A model generated the notes under the pieces. It worked only from the letters and a program-made list of their open reading frames with translations. It searched no databases and was not told the DNA's origin. This document shows, piece by piece, positions 15,618 through 24,407 of a stretch of DNA of 64,000 nt. Source of the stretch: an uncultured Chloroflexota bacterium (GTDB lineage: Bacteria; Chloroflexota; Chloroflexia; Thermomicrobiales; UBA6265); NCBI GenBank assembly GCA_937901745.1, contig CALGSZ010000155.1, forward strand, positions 54,426-118,425, in the 5' to 3' direction. The number at the start of each line of letters is the position of its first letter. Positions within the stretch are counted from its first letter, which is position 1. A program made the translations under genes and the position numbers.

Positions 15618-16697
15618 GTGCCCACGGTAGCCCGTCGACCGGGAGTGCCGCGCCTGCTCGGTCTCGCGTTGATTTTGGCCGGGATTTTGGGTCCCCTGAT
15701 GATGATGGAGGCTCGCCCTGCGCTTGCCGCGGGCGCGACAACGACCACCTACCTCAACCTCCGCTCAGGCCCCCGCACTGACCAGCGCATTCGCTTGGTG
15801 ATGCCCCCCGGAGCCTGGGTCGAGGTCATCGGAGGACCGCGACGAGGCTTCTACAAGGTTGTCTATAACGGACGCCCTGGCTGGGCACACGGCGACTACC
15901 TGGACTTCGGCGGCGGCTCGAGCGGTGGCTCGAGCGGCGGGAGCGGAACCGCGACCGTCTTTGACGGCGCCCTCAATCTCCGGTCCGGCCCCGGCACGAA
16001 CTACTCGGTCATCCTCGTCATGCCCGACCGCGCGCGCGTCCAACTGACGGGCAACAGCTCCAACGGCTTCCTGGAAGTGATCTATCAAGGGACGAGAGGC
16101 TGGGCCTCAGCCCAGTACCTCGACACCGGCACCGGCGTCGCCGAGCAGCCATCGTCTTCCCTCCCGACAGGCAGCGGCGGCGGGACGGCCACGACGACGA
16201 CCGGCTTGAATCTGCGCGCCGGCCCGAGCACCGCCGACCGGGTTCTGCTCGTGATGCCCGCCGGCGCGACCGTCCAGCTCACGGGCGATCAGCAGAATGG
16301 CTTCCTCGGCGTGATTTACAACGGGCAGCGGGGTTGGGCCTACGGTGACTACCTGCGCACCGGTGGCGGCTCGAGCCGTAGCAACTCCGGCAGCGGCAAC
16401 ATTGACGGGTCGGACGGCTGGTCGCAGGACGAGATCATCGCCATCATCTACGCCGCGGCCGACAGGTATGGGCAGCCACGTGAGGACATGCTGCGCGTGG
16501 CGCGCTGCGAATCCGGTCTCAATCCGAACGCCGTCGGCGCCGCGCCGTACTACGCGAGCGGACTCTTCCAATTCCTCCGCAGCACCTGGGCGACCACGCC
16601 CTACGCGAACGAGGACATTTTCGATCCGGTCGCGAACGCCAACGCCGCCGCCTGGATGTGGTCTGTCGGCCGGCGCAACGAGTGGGTTTGTCAATAG
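15618..16697 (+). CDS. Secreted cell-wall protein: three SH3b domains plus lysozyme-like transglycosylase domain
   Basis: 359 residues. Signal peptide with cleavage near ALAAG (about residue 38). Three SH3b repeats, each with a LNLRSGP or LNLRAGP core, lie at about 42-95, 113-165 and 192-245, joined by Gly/Ser linkers. The C-terminal domain from about residue 265 contains ARCESGLNPNAVG with the catalytic-type Glu, SGLFQF and AAAWMW, as in resuscitation-factor/lytic-transglycosylase domains. It should bind and cleave peptidoglycan outside the cell. GTG start with AAAAGGAG 9 bases upstream. Transcribed alone. Confidence 0.88.
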   Translation: MPTVARRPGVPRLLGLALILAGILGPLMMMEARPALAAGATTTTYLNLRSGPRTDQRIRLVMPPGAWVEVIGGPRRGFYKVVYNGRPGWAHGDYLDFGGGSSGGSSGGSGTATVFDGALNLRSGPGTNYSVILVMPDRARVQLTGNSSNGFLEVIYQGTRGWASAQYLDTGTGVAEQPSSSLPTGSGGGTATTTTGLNLRAGPSTADRVLLVMPAGATVQLTGDQQNGFLGVIYNGQRGWAYGDYLRTGGGSSRSNSGSGNIDGSDGWSQDEIIAIIYAAADRYGQPREDMLRVARCESGLNPNAVGAAPYYASGLFQFLRSTWATTPYANEDIFDPVANANAAAWMWSVGRRNEWVCQ

Positions 16698-16713
16698 CGA
16701 CATCCCGTTGAAT

Positions 16714-16742
16714 TGAGCGCGGGGGCCAAACCCCCGCGCTCA
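16714..16742 (+). terminator. Strong palindromic terminator-like hairpin
   Basis: Perfect 12-base arms TGAGCGCGGGGG / CCCCCGCGCTCA with a 5-base loop, 17 bases after the stop at 16697. It is preceded by TTGAATTGAGCG, shared with the region near 8723. Confidence 0.7.
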
Positions 16743-16968
16743 CACCAAACCCTCGACAACGCCAACCCCACGCATCCTGGGGATCGCTGACCGCGGCAAG
16801 CCGCGGTTTTGCGTACTCATGCCCGGCGAGCAGCCGCTATACCCCCCGGTAGTACAATTGATGGTGGCTGAAGGCCGGCGCGTGGTCTTCGACCATTCTC
16901 ACCGCCGCTACGACTCGCGTCCACGCCCCCACGCGGGCGCGGCGCGTTCGACGATAGAAGGAGCCACG

Positions 16969-18084
16969 ATGACGCTGACATCCGATGAGAAGACGGGCCT
17001 GACGAAGGAGCAGATCATTGAGGCGATCCGGCCCGTGAACGACCCGGAGATCGGCCGCAGCCTCGTCGAATTGGGCATGATCCCAAACGTCGAGATCAAC
17101 GGCCGCGATGTGACGGTTCACGTCGAGCTGACAACTCCGGCCTGCCCGCTGCGCGGCAAGATCGCCGACGACGTGCGGACCGCGATCACGACCGCCTTTC
17201 CTGAGGTCGGAGAGGTGAGCTTCAAGTGGAGCTCGCGGGTTCGCGCCTCGGGCGGCGGCAGGATGGACGCCCAGCCGATCAGCGGCGTCAAGAACACGAT
17301 CGCCGTCGCATCCGGCAAGGGCGGCGTCGGGAAATCCACCGTCGCGGTCAACCTCGCCGTGGCGCTGGCGCGCTCCGGAGCAAACGTTGGCCTCCTCGAT
17401 GCCGACGTCTACGGCCCGAGCATCCCGCTGATGATGGGGACGAGCGAGCGGCCGCTGATGCGCAATCAGCGGATCATCCCGCTGGAGGCGCATGGGGTCA
17501 AGCTGATGAGCATTGGCTTCATCCTCGACCCGGAGAAGGCGCTCATCTGGCGTGGCCCGCTGGTCGCGCAGCTCATTCGCCAGTTCCTCAACGACGTTGA
17601 TTGGGGCGAACTCGACTACCTCGTCATCGACCTGCCGCCAGGCACGGGCGATGTCCAACTCACGCTCGTCCAGAGCATCCCGATCTCCGGAGCGGTGATC
17701 GTCACGACGCCGCAGGACGTGGCGCTCGCCGATGCAGTCAAGGGCTTGAAGATGTTCCAGGAGGTGAAGACTCCCATCCTGGGCATCATCGAGAACATGA
17801 GCGCCTTCGTCTGCCCGCACTGCAACACGGTTCATGACATCTTCGGCAGCGACGGCGGCAAGCGCACCGCCGAGCAGTACGGCGTCGAGCTTCTGGGGCA
17901 GATTCCGATCGAGACGACGGTCCGAATCGGCGGCGACACCGGCGAGCCGGTGGTGCTGACGCATCCGGAGTCCGCGACGGGTCAGGCATTCCAGCGCGCC
18001 GCCGAGCGTGTGGCCGGCCGGCTGAGCGTGGAGGCAGCCAAGAAGCCGCGCAAGCCAACGATCATGCTCCGCACGGTCCGCTAA
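16969..18084 (+). CDS. mrp: Mrp/NBP35-family Fe-S cluster carrier ATPase
   Basis: 371 residues. N-terminal MIP18/DUF59 domain (residues about 10-95, with the VNDPEIGRSLVELGM motif and the TTPACP cysteine), then a deviant Walker A ASGKGGVGKST near residue 112, a Walker B-type VIDLPPGTGD and the C-terminal CPHC pair that bridges a 4Fe-4S cluster between two subunits. It loads Fe-S clusters onto apo-proteins. An AGAAGGAG site sets the ATG at 16969; the frame is open further upstream without better signals. Confidence 0.93.
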   Translation: MTLTSDEKTGLTKEQIIEAIRPVNDPEIGRSLVELGMIPNVEINGRDVTVHVELTTPACPLRGKIADDVRTAITTAFPEVGEVSFKWSSRVRASGGGRMDAQPISGVKNTIAVASGKGGVGKSTVAVNLAVALARSGANVGLLDADVYGPSIPLMMGTSERPLMRNQRIIPLEAHGVKLMSIGFILDPEKALIWRGPLVAQLIRQFLNDVDWGELDYLVIDLPPGTGDVQLTLVQSIPISGAVIVTTPQDVALADAVKGLKMFQEVKTPILGIIENMSAFVCPHCNTVHDIFGSDGGKRTAEQYGVELLGQIPIETTVRIGGDTGEPVVLTHPESATGQAFQRAAERVAGRLSVEAAKKPRKPTIMLRTVR

Positions 18085-18127
18085 CCGGACCCACTTAGGA
18101 GTCGGGATTACGGAATCCTGGTAGGTA

Positions 18128-18190
18128 GCGCTCCGTCGCTCCGCGGTAACAGGACAGACCTGAGACCCGCGGGCGGCGGAGCGCCTTTTT
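18128..18190 (+). terminator. Intrinsic terminator after mrp
   Basis: Arms 18128-18139 and 18173-18184 (12 pairs, one G-T) followed by C and TTTTT at 18186-18190; an inner CCGCGG/CCGCGG stem extends it. Confidence 0.8.
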
Positions 18191-18250
18191 CTCGCCGACC
18201 CCTGCTCCTGCCCGCGCCCCAACGGCCGTCACATCGCGCCCGACCAGGTA

Positions 18251-18279
18251 TTGACATTCTTGATCAACTACTGTAGATT
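18251..18279 (+). promoter_or_regulatory. Promoter of the riboswitch-controlled importer operon
   Basis: Consensus TTGACA (18251-18256) and TAGATT (18274-18279) with a 17-base spacer, about 25 bases before the aptamer. Confidence 0.75.
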
Positions 18280-18302
18280 GCGCCGCGACAACTGAGACGC
18301 AC

Positions 18303-18408
18303 CGCTCTCATCCAGAGGGGCAGAGGGACCGGCCCGGAGAAGCCCCAGCAACCACCCACTTCCGGGGTAGGTGCTAAGTCCGTCAGTGGTCGTGCTGGAA
18401 GATGAGGG
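18303..18408 (+). promoter_or_regulatory. SAM-I (S-box) riboswitch aptamer
   Basis: The S-box signature appears in order: CTCATC (P1, 18307-18312), CAGAGGGGCAGAGGGAC, GGCCC, AGAAGCCCCAGCAACC, GGTGCTAAGTCC and the closing GAAGATGAG (P1 3' strand, 18401-18406). All four helices of the class can be drawn, including the kink-turn-type GAGGGA region. Binding of S-adenosylmethionine normally ends transcription through the downstream terminator at 18450-18482. The regulated genes are the ABC importer that follows. Confidence 0.93.
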
Positions 18409-18449
18409 TGTGGGGCCTCGACATGCCGGCGGCACGTGCGTGCGCTCTT

Positions 18450-18482
18450 CGCCCTCTTCCTCAGCAGGATGGGGGCGTTTTT
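18450..18482 (+). terminator. Riboswitch expression-platform terminator
   Basis: CGCCC (18450-18454) pairs with GGGCG (18473-18477), with further partial pairing inside, followed directly by TTTTT at 18478-18482. It lies 42 bases after the aptamer and before the first gene, as for a ligand-off switch. Confidence 0.7.
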
Positions 18483-18500
18483 GTGCGCGCGAGGTCAGGC

Positions 18501-19289
18501 ATGGCAGAGCCCGTCACTATTCGTCAGGTGGAGAAGACGTTCCGACAGGGGAATGAGCGTCTCTCCGTCCTCCACCAAGTCAATCTCGAGATCGCACCCG
18601 GCGAGTTCGTCGCCGTCCTTGGGCCGAGCGGCTGCGGCAAGTCGACGCTCCTGCGCTTGATTGCTGGCCTCGATCGCCCCACAAGTGGCGAGGTCACGCT
18701 CGGTGGCCGCGTCGTCGAGCCGGCGGACACGCGCTGCGCCGTCGTCTTTCAAGAGCCGCGGCTCTTCCCGTGGAAGACGGTCGCGGCCAACGTCGCCGTA
18801 GGCGCGCGGCGGCTGCCGGATCGGCCCTCGATCGCCACGTGGCTGGAACGCGTCGGCCTCAGCGGGTTCGGCGACAGCTACCCGTACCAGCTCTCTGGTG
18901 GCATGGCGCAGCGGGCGGCGCTGGCGCGCGCGCTGATCAGCCGCCCGGGCGTCCTCCTCCTCGACGAGCCCTTCGCCGCGCTCGACGCTCTGACCCGCCT
19001 GCAGATGCAAGATCTGCTCCTCGATGTCTGCTCGGAAGTCGCGCCGACGGTCATCATGGTCACGCACGACGTGGACGAGGCACTACACCTCGCGGACCGC
19101 GTCGTGCTGATGGGACCGCGGCCGGCAACGGTCGTGCGGACGCTCACCGTCGATCGTCCCCGCCCGCGAGCGCGCGGCGACGCTGTCCTGGCCGCGATGC
19201 GCGACGAAATCCTCGGCTACTTCGGCTTCCTGTCGTGTACTCAGCCCGCCGCGCAACCAGAAAGCGCAGAGGCGGGCTATGCCGCGTGA
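18501..19289 (+). CDS. ABC transporter ATPase, nitrate/sulfonate/taurine (SsuB) type
   Basis: 262 residues. Walker A GPSGCGKST near residue 43, Q-loop region FQEPRLFPWK typical of SsuB/TauB ATPases, signature LSGGMAQRAALARAL, Walker B LLLDEPFAALD and the H-loop VTHDVDEA. It powers import through the permease at 20506. The ATG at 18501 with GAGGT just ahead is chosen; a frame-open ATG at 18402 lies inside the riboswitch and is rejected. First gene after the SAM-I riboswitch, so uptake is linked to sulfur/methionine state. Confidence 0.88.
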   Translation: MAEPVTIRQVEKTFRQGNERLSVLHQVNLEIAPGEFVAVLGPSGCGKSTLLRLIAGLDRPTSGEVTLGGRVVEPADTRCAVVFQEPRLFPWKTVAANVAVGARRLPDRPSIATWLERVGLSGFGDSYPYQLSGGMAQRAALARALISRPGVLLLDEPFAALDALTRLQMQDLLLDVCSEVAPTVIMVTHDVDEALHLADRVVLMGPRPATVVRTLTVDRPRPRARGDAVLAAMRDEILGYFGFLSCTQPAAQPESAEAGYAA

Positions 19290-19386
19290 CGCCGCCGGCG
19301 TCACGGAGTGGGAAGGGGCGCGGCTCGGAGCCGCTTTGGTCGTCAATTCTCTGCCTTCGGGGCAGATTCCAAGAAAGGAGTGCACC

Positions 19387-20397
19387 GTGGTGCGAGCGCG
19401 TTGGTTGAGAATTCTGGTGTTCAGTCTCATCGTCCTCCCGACGCTCCTTGGCCCGGCCGCTGCTGGCTCGGCGCGGGCACAAGAAGAGAAGCCGGGCACG
19501 ATCAAGCTGGATTACGCCTTCTACAACCCGAGCAGCCTCGTTCTGCGCCGGTTCGGCTGGATCGAGGAAGAGTTCAAGGACGAGGGCATCAAGGTCGAGT
19601 GGGTCTGGAGCGCCGGCAGCAACAAGGCGAATGAGTGGCTGCGCTCCGAGGCGGTGGACTTCGGCTCGACGGCCGGCTCCGCTGCCCTGCTTGCGCGCGC
19701 GAACGGCTCGCCGATCCGCACCGTCTACCTCTACTCCAAGCCGGAGTGGACCGCGCTCGTCGTCCGCAAGGACTCCGAGATCACCTCGATCGAGCAATTG
19801 AAGGGCAAGAAGGTCGCGGCGACGAAGGGAACCGACCCGTACTTCTTCCTCCTCCAGGCGCTGCATTCGGTGGGTCTCTCGCAGCAAGACGTCGAGATCG
19901 TCAACCTCCAGCACGCGGACGGCAAGACGGCGCTGGAGCGCGGCGACGTTGATGCCTGGTCCGGACTCGATCCCTACATGGCGCAGACTGAGATCGAGCA
20001 GGGCTCCCGCCTGATCTTCCGCAACATTGACTTCAACACCTGGGGCTTCCTCAACGCGCGCGAGGAGTTTCTCGAGAAGTACCCGACCTACGTCACGCGC
20101 ATCCTCGCCCAGTACGAGCGCGCCCGGCAGTGGATTCTGGAGAACCCGGAGGAGGCCGCGCAGATCTTGGCCGAAGAGGCGGATCTCTCCCTCGAAGTCG
20201 CGCAGCGCGAGCTCTTCGAGCGCACCGTCCTGGACATCAACCCGATTCCGGGCGACGAGCAGAAGGAGGTTCTGACCCGGATCATCCCGATCTTCGAGGC
20301 CGAGAATCAGCTCTCGCCGGGCGCCGACGCCGCCAAGTCGCTCGATGAGCTCATCGATCCGCAGTTCATCTCGCAGATCGTCACGCCGCAGGCATAG
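19387..20397 (+). CDS. Sulfonate/taurine-type ABC substrate-binding protein
   Basis: 336 residues, NMT1/SsuA-like fold. Signal peptide ends near SARAQE (about residue 31). Body features are a GWIEEEFK helix, VDFGSTAGSAALLARANG, ALVVRKDSEITSIEQLKGKKVAATKG and a DVDAWSGLDPY hinge, typical of SsuA binding proteins. GTG start with AAAGGAG 6 bases upstream; a second GTG directly follows. It lies 97 bases after the ATPase gene. The ligand is probably a sulfur compound because of the SAM riboswitch, but ThiY-like (HMP precursor) ligands share this fold. Confidence 0.85.
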   Translation: MVRARWLRILVFSLIVLPTLLGPAAAGSARAQEEKPGTIKLDYAFYNPSSLVLRRFGWIEEEFKDEGIKVEWVWSAGSNKANEWLRSEAVDFGSTAGSAALLARANGSPIRTVYLYSKPEWTALVVRKDSEITSIEQLKGKKVAATKGTDPYFFLLQALHSVGLSQQDVEIVNLQHADGKTALERGDVDAWSGLDPYMAQTEIEQGSRLIFRNIDFNTWGFLNAREEFLEKYPTYVTRILAQYERARQWILENPEEAAQILAEEADLSLEVAQRELFERTVLDINPIPGDEQKEVLTRIIPIFEAENQLSPGADAAKSLDELIDPQFISQIVTPQA

Positions 20398-20398
20398 G

Positions 20399-20488
20399 GC
20401 TCCTCTCCCGGCGCCTCCGCCACACTCCCGCGGCGGGGCTTCCTTGGGCTCCGGTCCCTCGGCCGGAGTCCAGGGACGGGAGCGGAGC
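20399..20488 (+). other. Stem-loop region between binding-protein and permease genes
   Basis: Outer arms 20399-20410 and 20477-20488 (11 of 12) enclose an inner stem 20446-20454 with 20463-20471 (9 pairs, one G-T). It begins 1 base after the binding-protein stop and fills nearly the whole gap to the permease ribosome site. No U-run. Confidence 0.6.
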
Positions 20489-20505
20489 TAGAAGGGTGAG
20501 GGTCT

Positions 20506-21333
20506 ATGCTCCAACGTTCGCTCGTCCGTCCCGCCGGCCAGGCGCTGCCGTCACTCCGCCCGCGCGTCCCACCAGTCCGGATCGCGCGGGCGCTCCTCGT
20601 GCCAGTGGCGCTGCTTGTGCTCTGGCAGGTCGTCGTCGAAGCCGGGGTCTATAGCAAGAGCCAGCTACCGGCGCCGCTCGATGTCTGGGCTGCCGCGCGC
20701 CAGCTTGCCGAGGCGGGCGTGCTCTGGGAGCACTTCGAGGTCAGCATCATCCGTGTCTTGAAGGGCTTCGCGCTCGGCAGCGCCGTGGCGGTAGCGCTCG
20801 GCTTGCTCGTCGGTCTGTCGCGGCCGATCGAGGAGCTGCTCGCGCCGACGATTCAGGCGATTCGCACCGTCCCCTCGCTCGCGTGGGTGCCGCTCTTCGT
20901 CCTCTGGATGGGAATCGGCGAGCAGCCGAAGATTGCTCTGATCGCGGTGGGCGTCTTCTTCCCCGTCTACACCAACCTCGTCGCTGGCGTCCGCCAGATC
21001 GACCGCAAGCTCGTCGAGGCGGCAACCGCCTACGGCTACCGTGGGTTTGCTCTTGCTCGGGAGGTGCTGCTCCCGGCGGCGCTGCCCTCGCTCCTGACCG
21101 GGTTGCGGCTTGGGCTGGCGCAGGGCTGGCTCTTCCTCGTCGCCGCGGAGCTGATCGGCGCCTGGAGCGGACTCGGTTATCTCCTGATCGACGGGCAGAA
21201 CTCGGCGCGGGCGGACATCATCGTGATGGCGATCATCGCGCTGGCGGTCGTCGGCAAGCTATCCGATTGGCTGCTTCAGATCGCGGAGCGGCGCCTGCTG
21301 CGCTGGACCGATACGTTCGGCGGCCGCGCCTAA
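20506..21333 (+). CDS. ABC transporter permease, sulfonate/taurine (SsuC) type
   Basis: 275 residues with about six membrane helices. Typical SsuC/TauC blocks are seen: AIRTVPSLAWVPLFVLWMGIGE near residue 118, and the EAA loop at about 163-190 (LVEAATAYGYRGFALAREVLLP). It forms the channel dimer with the ATPase at 18501. It is the last gene before the hairpin terminator at 21404, so the operon order is ATPase, binding protein, permease. Confidence 0.9.
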   Translation: MLQRSLVRPAGQALPSLRPRVPPVRIARALLVPVALLVLWQVVVEAGVYSKSQLPAPLDVWAAARQLAEAGVLWEHFEVSIIRVLKGFALGSAVAVALGLLVGLSRPIEELLAPTIQAIRTVPSLAWVPLFVLWMGIGEQPKIALIAVGVFFPVYTNLVAGVRQIDRKLVEAATAYGYRGFALAREVLLPAALPSLLTGLRLGLAQGWLFLVAAELIGAWSGLGYLLIDGQNSARADIIVMAIIALAVVGKLSDWLLQIAERRLLRWTDTFGGRA

Positions 21334-21403
21334 CCGCGCCGCTTCTCGCGCTCAGGACCTGCTGCTTCCTTTCGGGGCTATCTCCCTCACCTTGGCTGGA
21401 CAT

Positions 21404-21440
21404 GAACTGGGGCGGGCATCGCTCCCGCCCCGGTTCATTT
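21404..21440. terminator. Terminator at end of the riboswitch-controlled operon
   Basis: Thirteen-base arms 21404-21416 and 21424-21436 with one T-G pair and a 7-base loop, then ATTT. It lies between convergent genes and may serve both. Confidence 0.75.
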
Positions 21441-21468
21441 GCGTTCCAATTGGCGCGATCGGCGCCTC

Positions 21469-21966
21469 TCACTCCTTCAGCGCCGAGTGGCCAGCCTCGT
21501 GGAACGCCCAAGAATCGATGTCGGGCGGATTTATGCCACGCTGGCCCAAGATCGTCGCAATCTGGGCGCAGTGCTCCGTCGCGTGATTGATCGCTTGCAG
21601 CAGAAAGACAGACGCGGGCATCGCGAACGGCTGACCGCGACGTATGCCGCGCACGATTCGGTCCTCGCACGACTGCTCGGCGATCTCGATGAGCGTCTCG
21701 CTCGACCGCTGTACCGATTCCCGAAGGGTGGGAAACCCCGGGAACGGATCGGTCTCGCGGACGGCGGGGCTCGGCGGATTGCCGGTCAGCGCCTCCACGT
21801 AGCGCCCCTGCGCGCCGGCCAGGTGCATCAGCGTGGCGCGGATGCTGCCGTAGGTGCCGGGCGTCTCGGCATCGAGCACATCGTCGCTGAGCCCGGCGCA
21901 GACATCGAGCATCTGCAGATTCGCCCAGAGGTTGTGCCGGAAGAACTCCACAAGGATGGATGCCAT
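21469..21966 (-). CDS. DinB-family protein
   Basis: 165 residues, a four-helix bundle pattern. Family marks are a first helix with FRHNLWAN, the LMHLAGAQGRYVEALTG segment with the first metal histidine, and a C-terminal QAINHATEHCAQIATIL that supplies two more histidines. DinB proteins are metal-binding and often act as thiol-dependent transferases; the actual substrate is unknown. GGGGAG precedes the ATG. It follows the F420/PPOX-type gene on the same strand by 38 bases. Confidence 0.8.
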   Translation of the reverse strand: MASILVEFFRHNLWANLQMLDVCAGLSDDVLDAETPGTYGSIRATLMHLAGAQGRYVEALTGNPPSPAVRETDPFPGFPTLRESVQRSSETLIEIAEQSCEDRIVRGIRRGQPFAMPASVFLLQAINHATEHCAQIATILGQRGINPPDIDSWAFHEAGHSALKE

Positions 21967-22004
21967 TTGCTCCCCTCTCCTTCCATATACGCGCGTCGCG
22001 TGGC

Positions 22005-22427
22005 TCAGTGGCCGCGCAACTTCTCCGGCGTGATGAAAATCGGGACCGAGAAGGCGGCCGCGAAGGTCTCCGGCGTCATCCCGATCATCTTCATGCCGGC
22101 TCGGTACTTCTCGACGTAGGCCGGGACGTCGGTCGCGGCGGGCGCGGCTGGATCGATGCGAGCCGTGCCCGTGACGATCACGATGTCGTTGCCCTCCGCG
22201 TTGCTGTTGAGATGAAGCGCGACGCGAGGGCTCCGCTCGATATTGGCGATCTTGGGCGTGCGCGGCCGGCTATAGATGAGAATTTCGTGGCCGTCCCAGA
22301 GAAACCAAATTGGACTCGGCTGCGGCGTGCCATTGGGGTCTACCGTGACAAGCCAGCCTACCTGTTCGTTCCGCAGGCGATGCTCGACGCGGGCGCCATA
22401 GGGGGTGCCTGTGTCGATCTTCAGCAT
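22005..22427 (-). CDS. Pyridoxamine-phosphate-oxidase-fold, probable F420-dependent enzyme (Rv3369-like)
   Basis: 140 residues, split-barrel flavin-binding fold. LRNEQVGWLVTVDPNGTPQPSPIWFLWDG at the start and YSRPRTPKIANIERSPRVALHL are typical of the PPOX-class F420-dependent family found in Actinobacteria and Thermomicrobia. The cofactor may be F420 rather than FMN; this is inferred from family resemblance. Co-directional with the DinB gene. AAGGAG lies 6 bases before the ATG. Confidence 0.75.
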   Translation of the reverse strand: MLKIDTGTPYGARVEHRLRNEQVGWLVTVDPNGTPQPSPIWFLWDGHEILIYSRPRTPKIANIERSPRVALHLNSNAEGNDIVIVTGTARIDPAAPAATDVPAYVEKYRAGMKMIGMTPETFAAAFSVPIFITPEKLRGH

Positions 22428-22622
22428 GGCGTGCTCCTTACGAGAATTCCGAACGACTTCGCATGAGTATGACCTACCGAGGGCGAAGGACGTGAGACTG
22501 ACGCGCCGGATCGCGAGTTCGGCCCGGCTCCGCTTCGAAGATTGATGGTGACCAATAATGAATCAATGCTCCATCGTCTGAGGGATGGCGGACGATCCAG
22601 CAGAGCAAGTGCGCCGGTGGCA

Positions 22623-22652
22623 TTGACACGGAGTCCCATTTTGTTGCATATC
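22623..22652 (+). promoter_or_regulatory. Promoter candidate for the second peptide-importer operon
   Basis: Consensus TTGACA at 22623-22628 and a weak CATATC at 22647-22652, 18-base spacer, about 50 bases before the binding-protein start. Confidence 0.45.
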
Positions 22653-22700
22653 CTGCCGGACGCCACGCGGCGAGTCTGAAGGGTTCACGGAGGAGGAGCA

Positions 22701-24401
22701 ATGAGGTATCGGGCAACCGCGATGAAGCGGATCGGCGCATTGCTGATCGCGCTAGCGCTGGTAATGCCGTTAGCGGCATTGCCGACGCGAGCGCAGGATG
22801 CGGAAGCAAAGGTGCTGCGCATCCATCAACCGATCTATCCGGACGACTTCGATCCCCAGAAGAGCTCGTTCACGAATGAGATCGACATTCTGGCTCTTGC
22901 CTATGAGGGCCTAACCAAGCTGGATGAGAACCAGCAGACGGTTCCGGCCGCGGCCGAAAGCTGGGAGTACAACGAGGACGCGACCCAGATCACGTTCCAC
23001 CTGCGTGAAGGCCTGAAGTGGAGCGATGGCTCGCCGCTGACGGCTGCCGATTTCGCCTATGCGATCGAGCGCACTTGCGACCCGAACACGGCGGGCGAGT
23101 ATCAGTCGCTCCTGTTCGAGATTGTCGGCTGCGCTGAATTCGCCGCGCTTGCCGGAGACGATCCGGTGAACCCGGCCGAGTTCACGCAGGAGGAGTGGGA
23201 GGCGGCTCGCGACGCGCTCGGCGTGACCGTCATTGACGACCGGACGCTCCAGCTGAACCTCACCAACCCGGCGCCGTACTATCACACCGTCGCCTACACC
23301 TGGCCGTTCTATCCGGTCAAGCGCGAAATCGTCGAGCAGGATCCGGACAACTGGTGGCAGACGGCGGAGAACCACATCGGCAATGGCCCGTTCAAGATCG
23401 TCGAGATCATCGAAGACCAGATGATCGCCTTCGAGGCGAACGACAACTACTGGCAGGGCCGGCCGAAGATTGACCGGATCGAGTACATCTACATCGCCGA
23501 TGCCGGCGTGGCGCTCGAGGCGTATCGGTCTGGTGAGCTCGAGATCGTTCAGATCGAGCCGCCGCAGATCCCTGAGGTCGAGGCCGATCCTGAACTCAGC
23601 GATGAGTATCTGGTCTACCCGACCGGCTCGACCTACAGCCTGCAGTTCAATCTGACGATGGAGCCGTGGCAGGACAAGAAGGTTCGCGAGGCCTTCTCGT
23701 ATGCCATCGACCGCGAGACCCTCTGCGCTGAGATCCGCAGCGGCGACTGCACGCCGACCCTGAGCTGGATTCCGGAGGGCGTCCCCGGCTTCATCCAGAC
23801 GGACAAGTACGGGTTCGATCCTGAGGCCGCTCGCCAGGCGCTGGCCGAGTCCACCTACGGTGGCCCGGAGAACCTGCCGGAGATCAAGCTCTATTACGCC
23901 AGCGACGTTTCCGGTCGCCAGGAGCAGGCCGAGTGGCTCGCCGGCCAGATCCGCGACATCCTCGGCGTCGAGCTGACGCTGGTCCCGACCGACGGCACGA
24001 CGCTGATCGACCTGCGCAAGAATCCGGAGACCTTCCCGCACCTGCTCTATCCGAGCGGCTGGATCCAGGACTATCCGGACCCGCAGAACTGGCTGAGCGT
24101 CTACTGGAAGTGCGACGCCACCTTCGCTCAGCGCTTCGGTTACTGCAACCCGGCGTTTGACGAGCTGGTGTCCAAGGGCGACGTCACGGTCGATCCCGAG
24201 GAGCGCATCGGCTACTACGAGCAGGCGAATCAGATTCTGGTTGACGACGTGCCCGGTCCGTTCCTGTTCAACCAGGCGGCCGTCTTCGTCGTCAAGCCGT
24301 ACGTCGTTGGCTACACGCCGAACGCGAGCGAGGTCGAGTGGCCTGGTCAGTTCGGCTCGCTGATGACGATCGACATCGACCTGGCGCAGAAGAACGCGTA
24401 A
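22701..24401 (+). CDS. Peptide-type ABC binding protein (OppA/DppA family 5)
   Basis: 566 residues with a Sec-type signal peptide (hydrophobic stretch to about residue 30, PTRAQD cleavage region). The mature part has DFDPQKSSFTNE, LAYEGLTKLDE, HLREGLKWSDGSPLTAADFAYAIERTCDP and GNGPFKIVEI, all family-5 hallmarks. The long form with cysteines (C-D-P, GCAEF, ETLCAEIRSGDC) resembles oligopeptide-binding OppA proteins. GGAGGAGG directly precedes the ATG. It is the first gene of the second importer and unlike the protein at 10707 does not carry a Tat motif. Confidence 0.92.
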   Translation: MRYRATAMKRIGALLIALALVMPLAALPTRAQDAEAKVLRIHQPIYPDDFDPQKSSFTNEIDILALAYEGLTKLDENQQTVPAAAESWEYNEDATQITFHLREGLKWSDGSPLTAADFAYAIERTCDPNTAGEYQSLLFEIVGCAEFAALAGDDPVNPAEFTQEEWEAARDALGVTVIDDRTLQLNLTNPAPYYHTVAYTWPFYPVKREIVEQDPDNWWQTAENHIGNGPFKIVEIIEDQMIAFEANDNYWQGRPKIDRIEYIYIADAGVALEAYRSGELEIVQIEPPQIPEVEADPELSDEYLVYPTGSTYSLQFNLTMEPWQDKKVREAFSYAIDRETLCAEIRSGDCTPTLSWIPEGVPGFIQTDKYGFDPEAARQALAESTYGGPENLPEIKLYYASDVSGRQEQAEWLAGQIRDILGVELTLVPTDGTTLIDLRKNPETFPHLLYPSGWIQDYPDPQNWLSVYWKCDATFAQRFGYCNPAFDELVSKGDVTVDPEERIGYYEQANQILVDDVPGPFLFNQAAVFVVKPYVVGYTPNASEVEWPGQFGSLMTIDIDLAQKNA

Positions 24402-24407
24402 CCGTGA

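Noticed and set aside
18402..18500. Start of the ABC ATPase at the upstream ATG (18402)
   Set aside because: This ATG lies inside the closing P1 stem of the SAM riboswitch and before its terminator; the ATG at 18501 matches family length.
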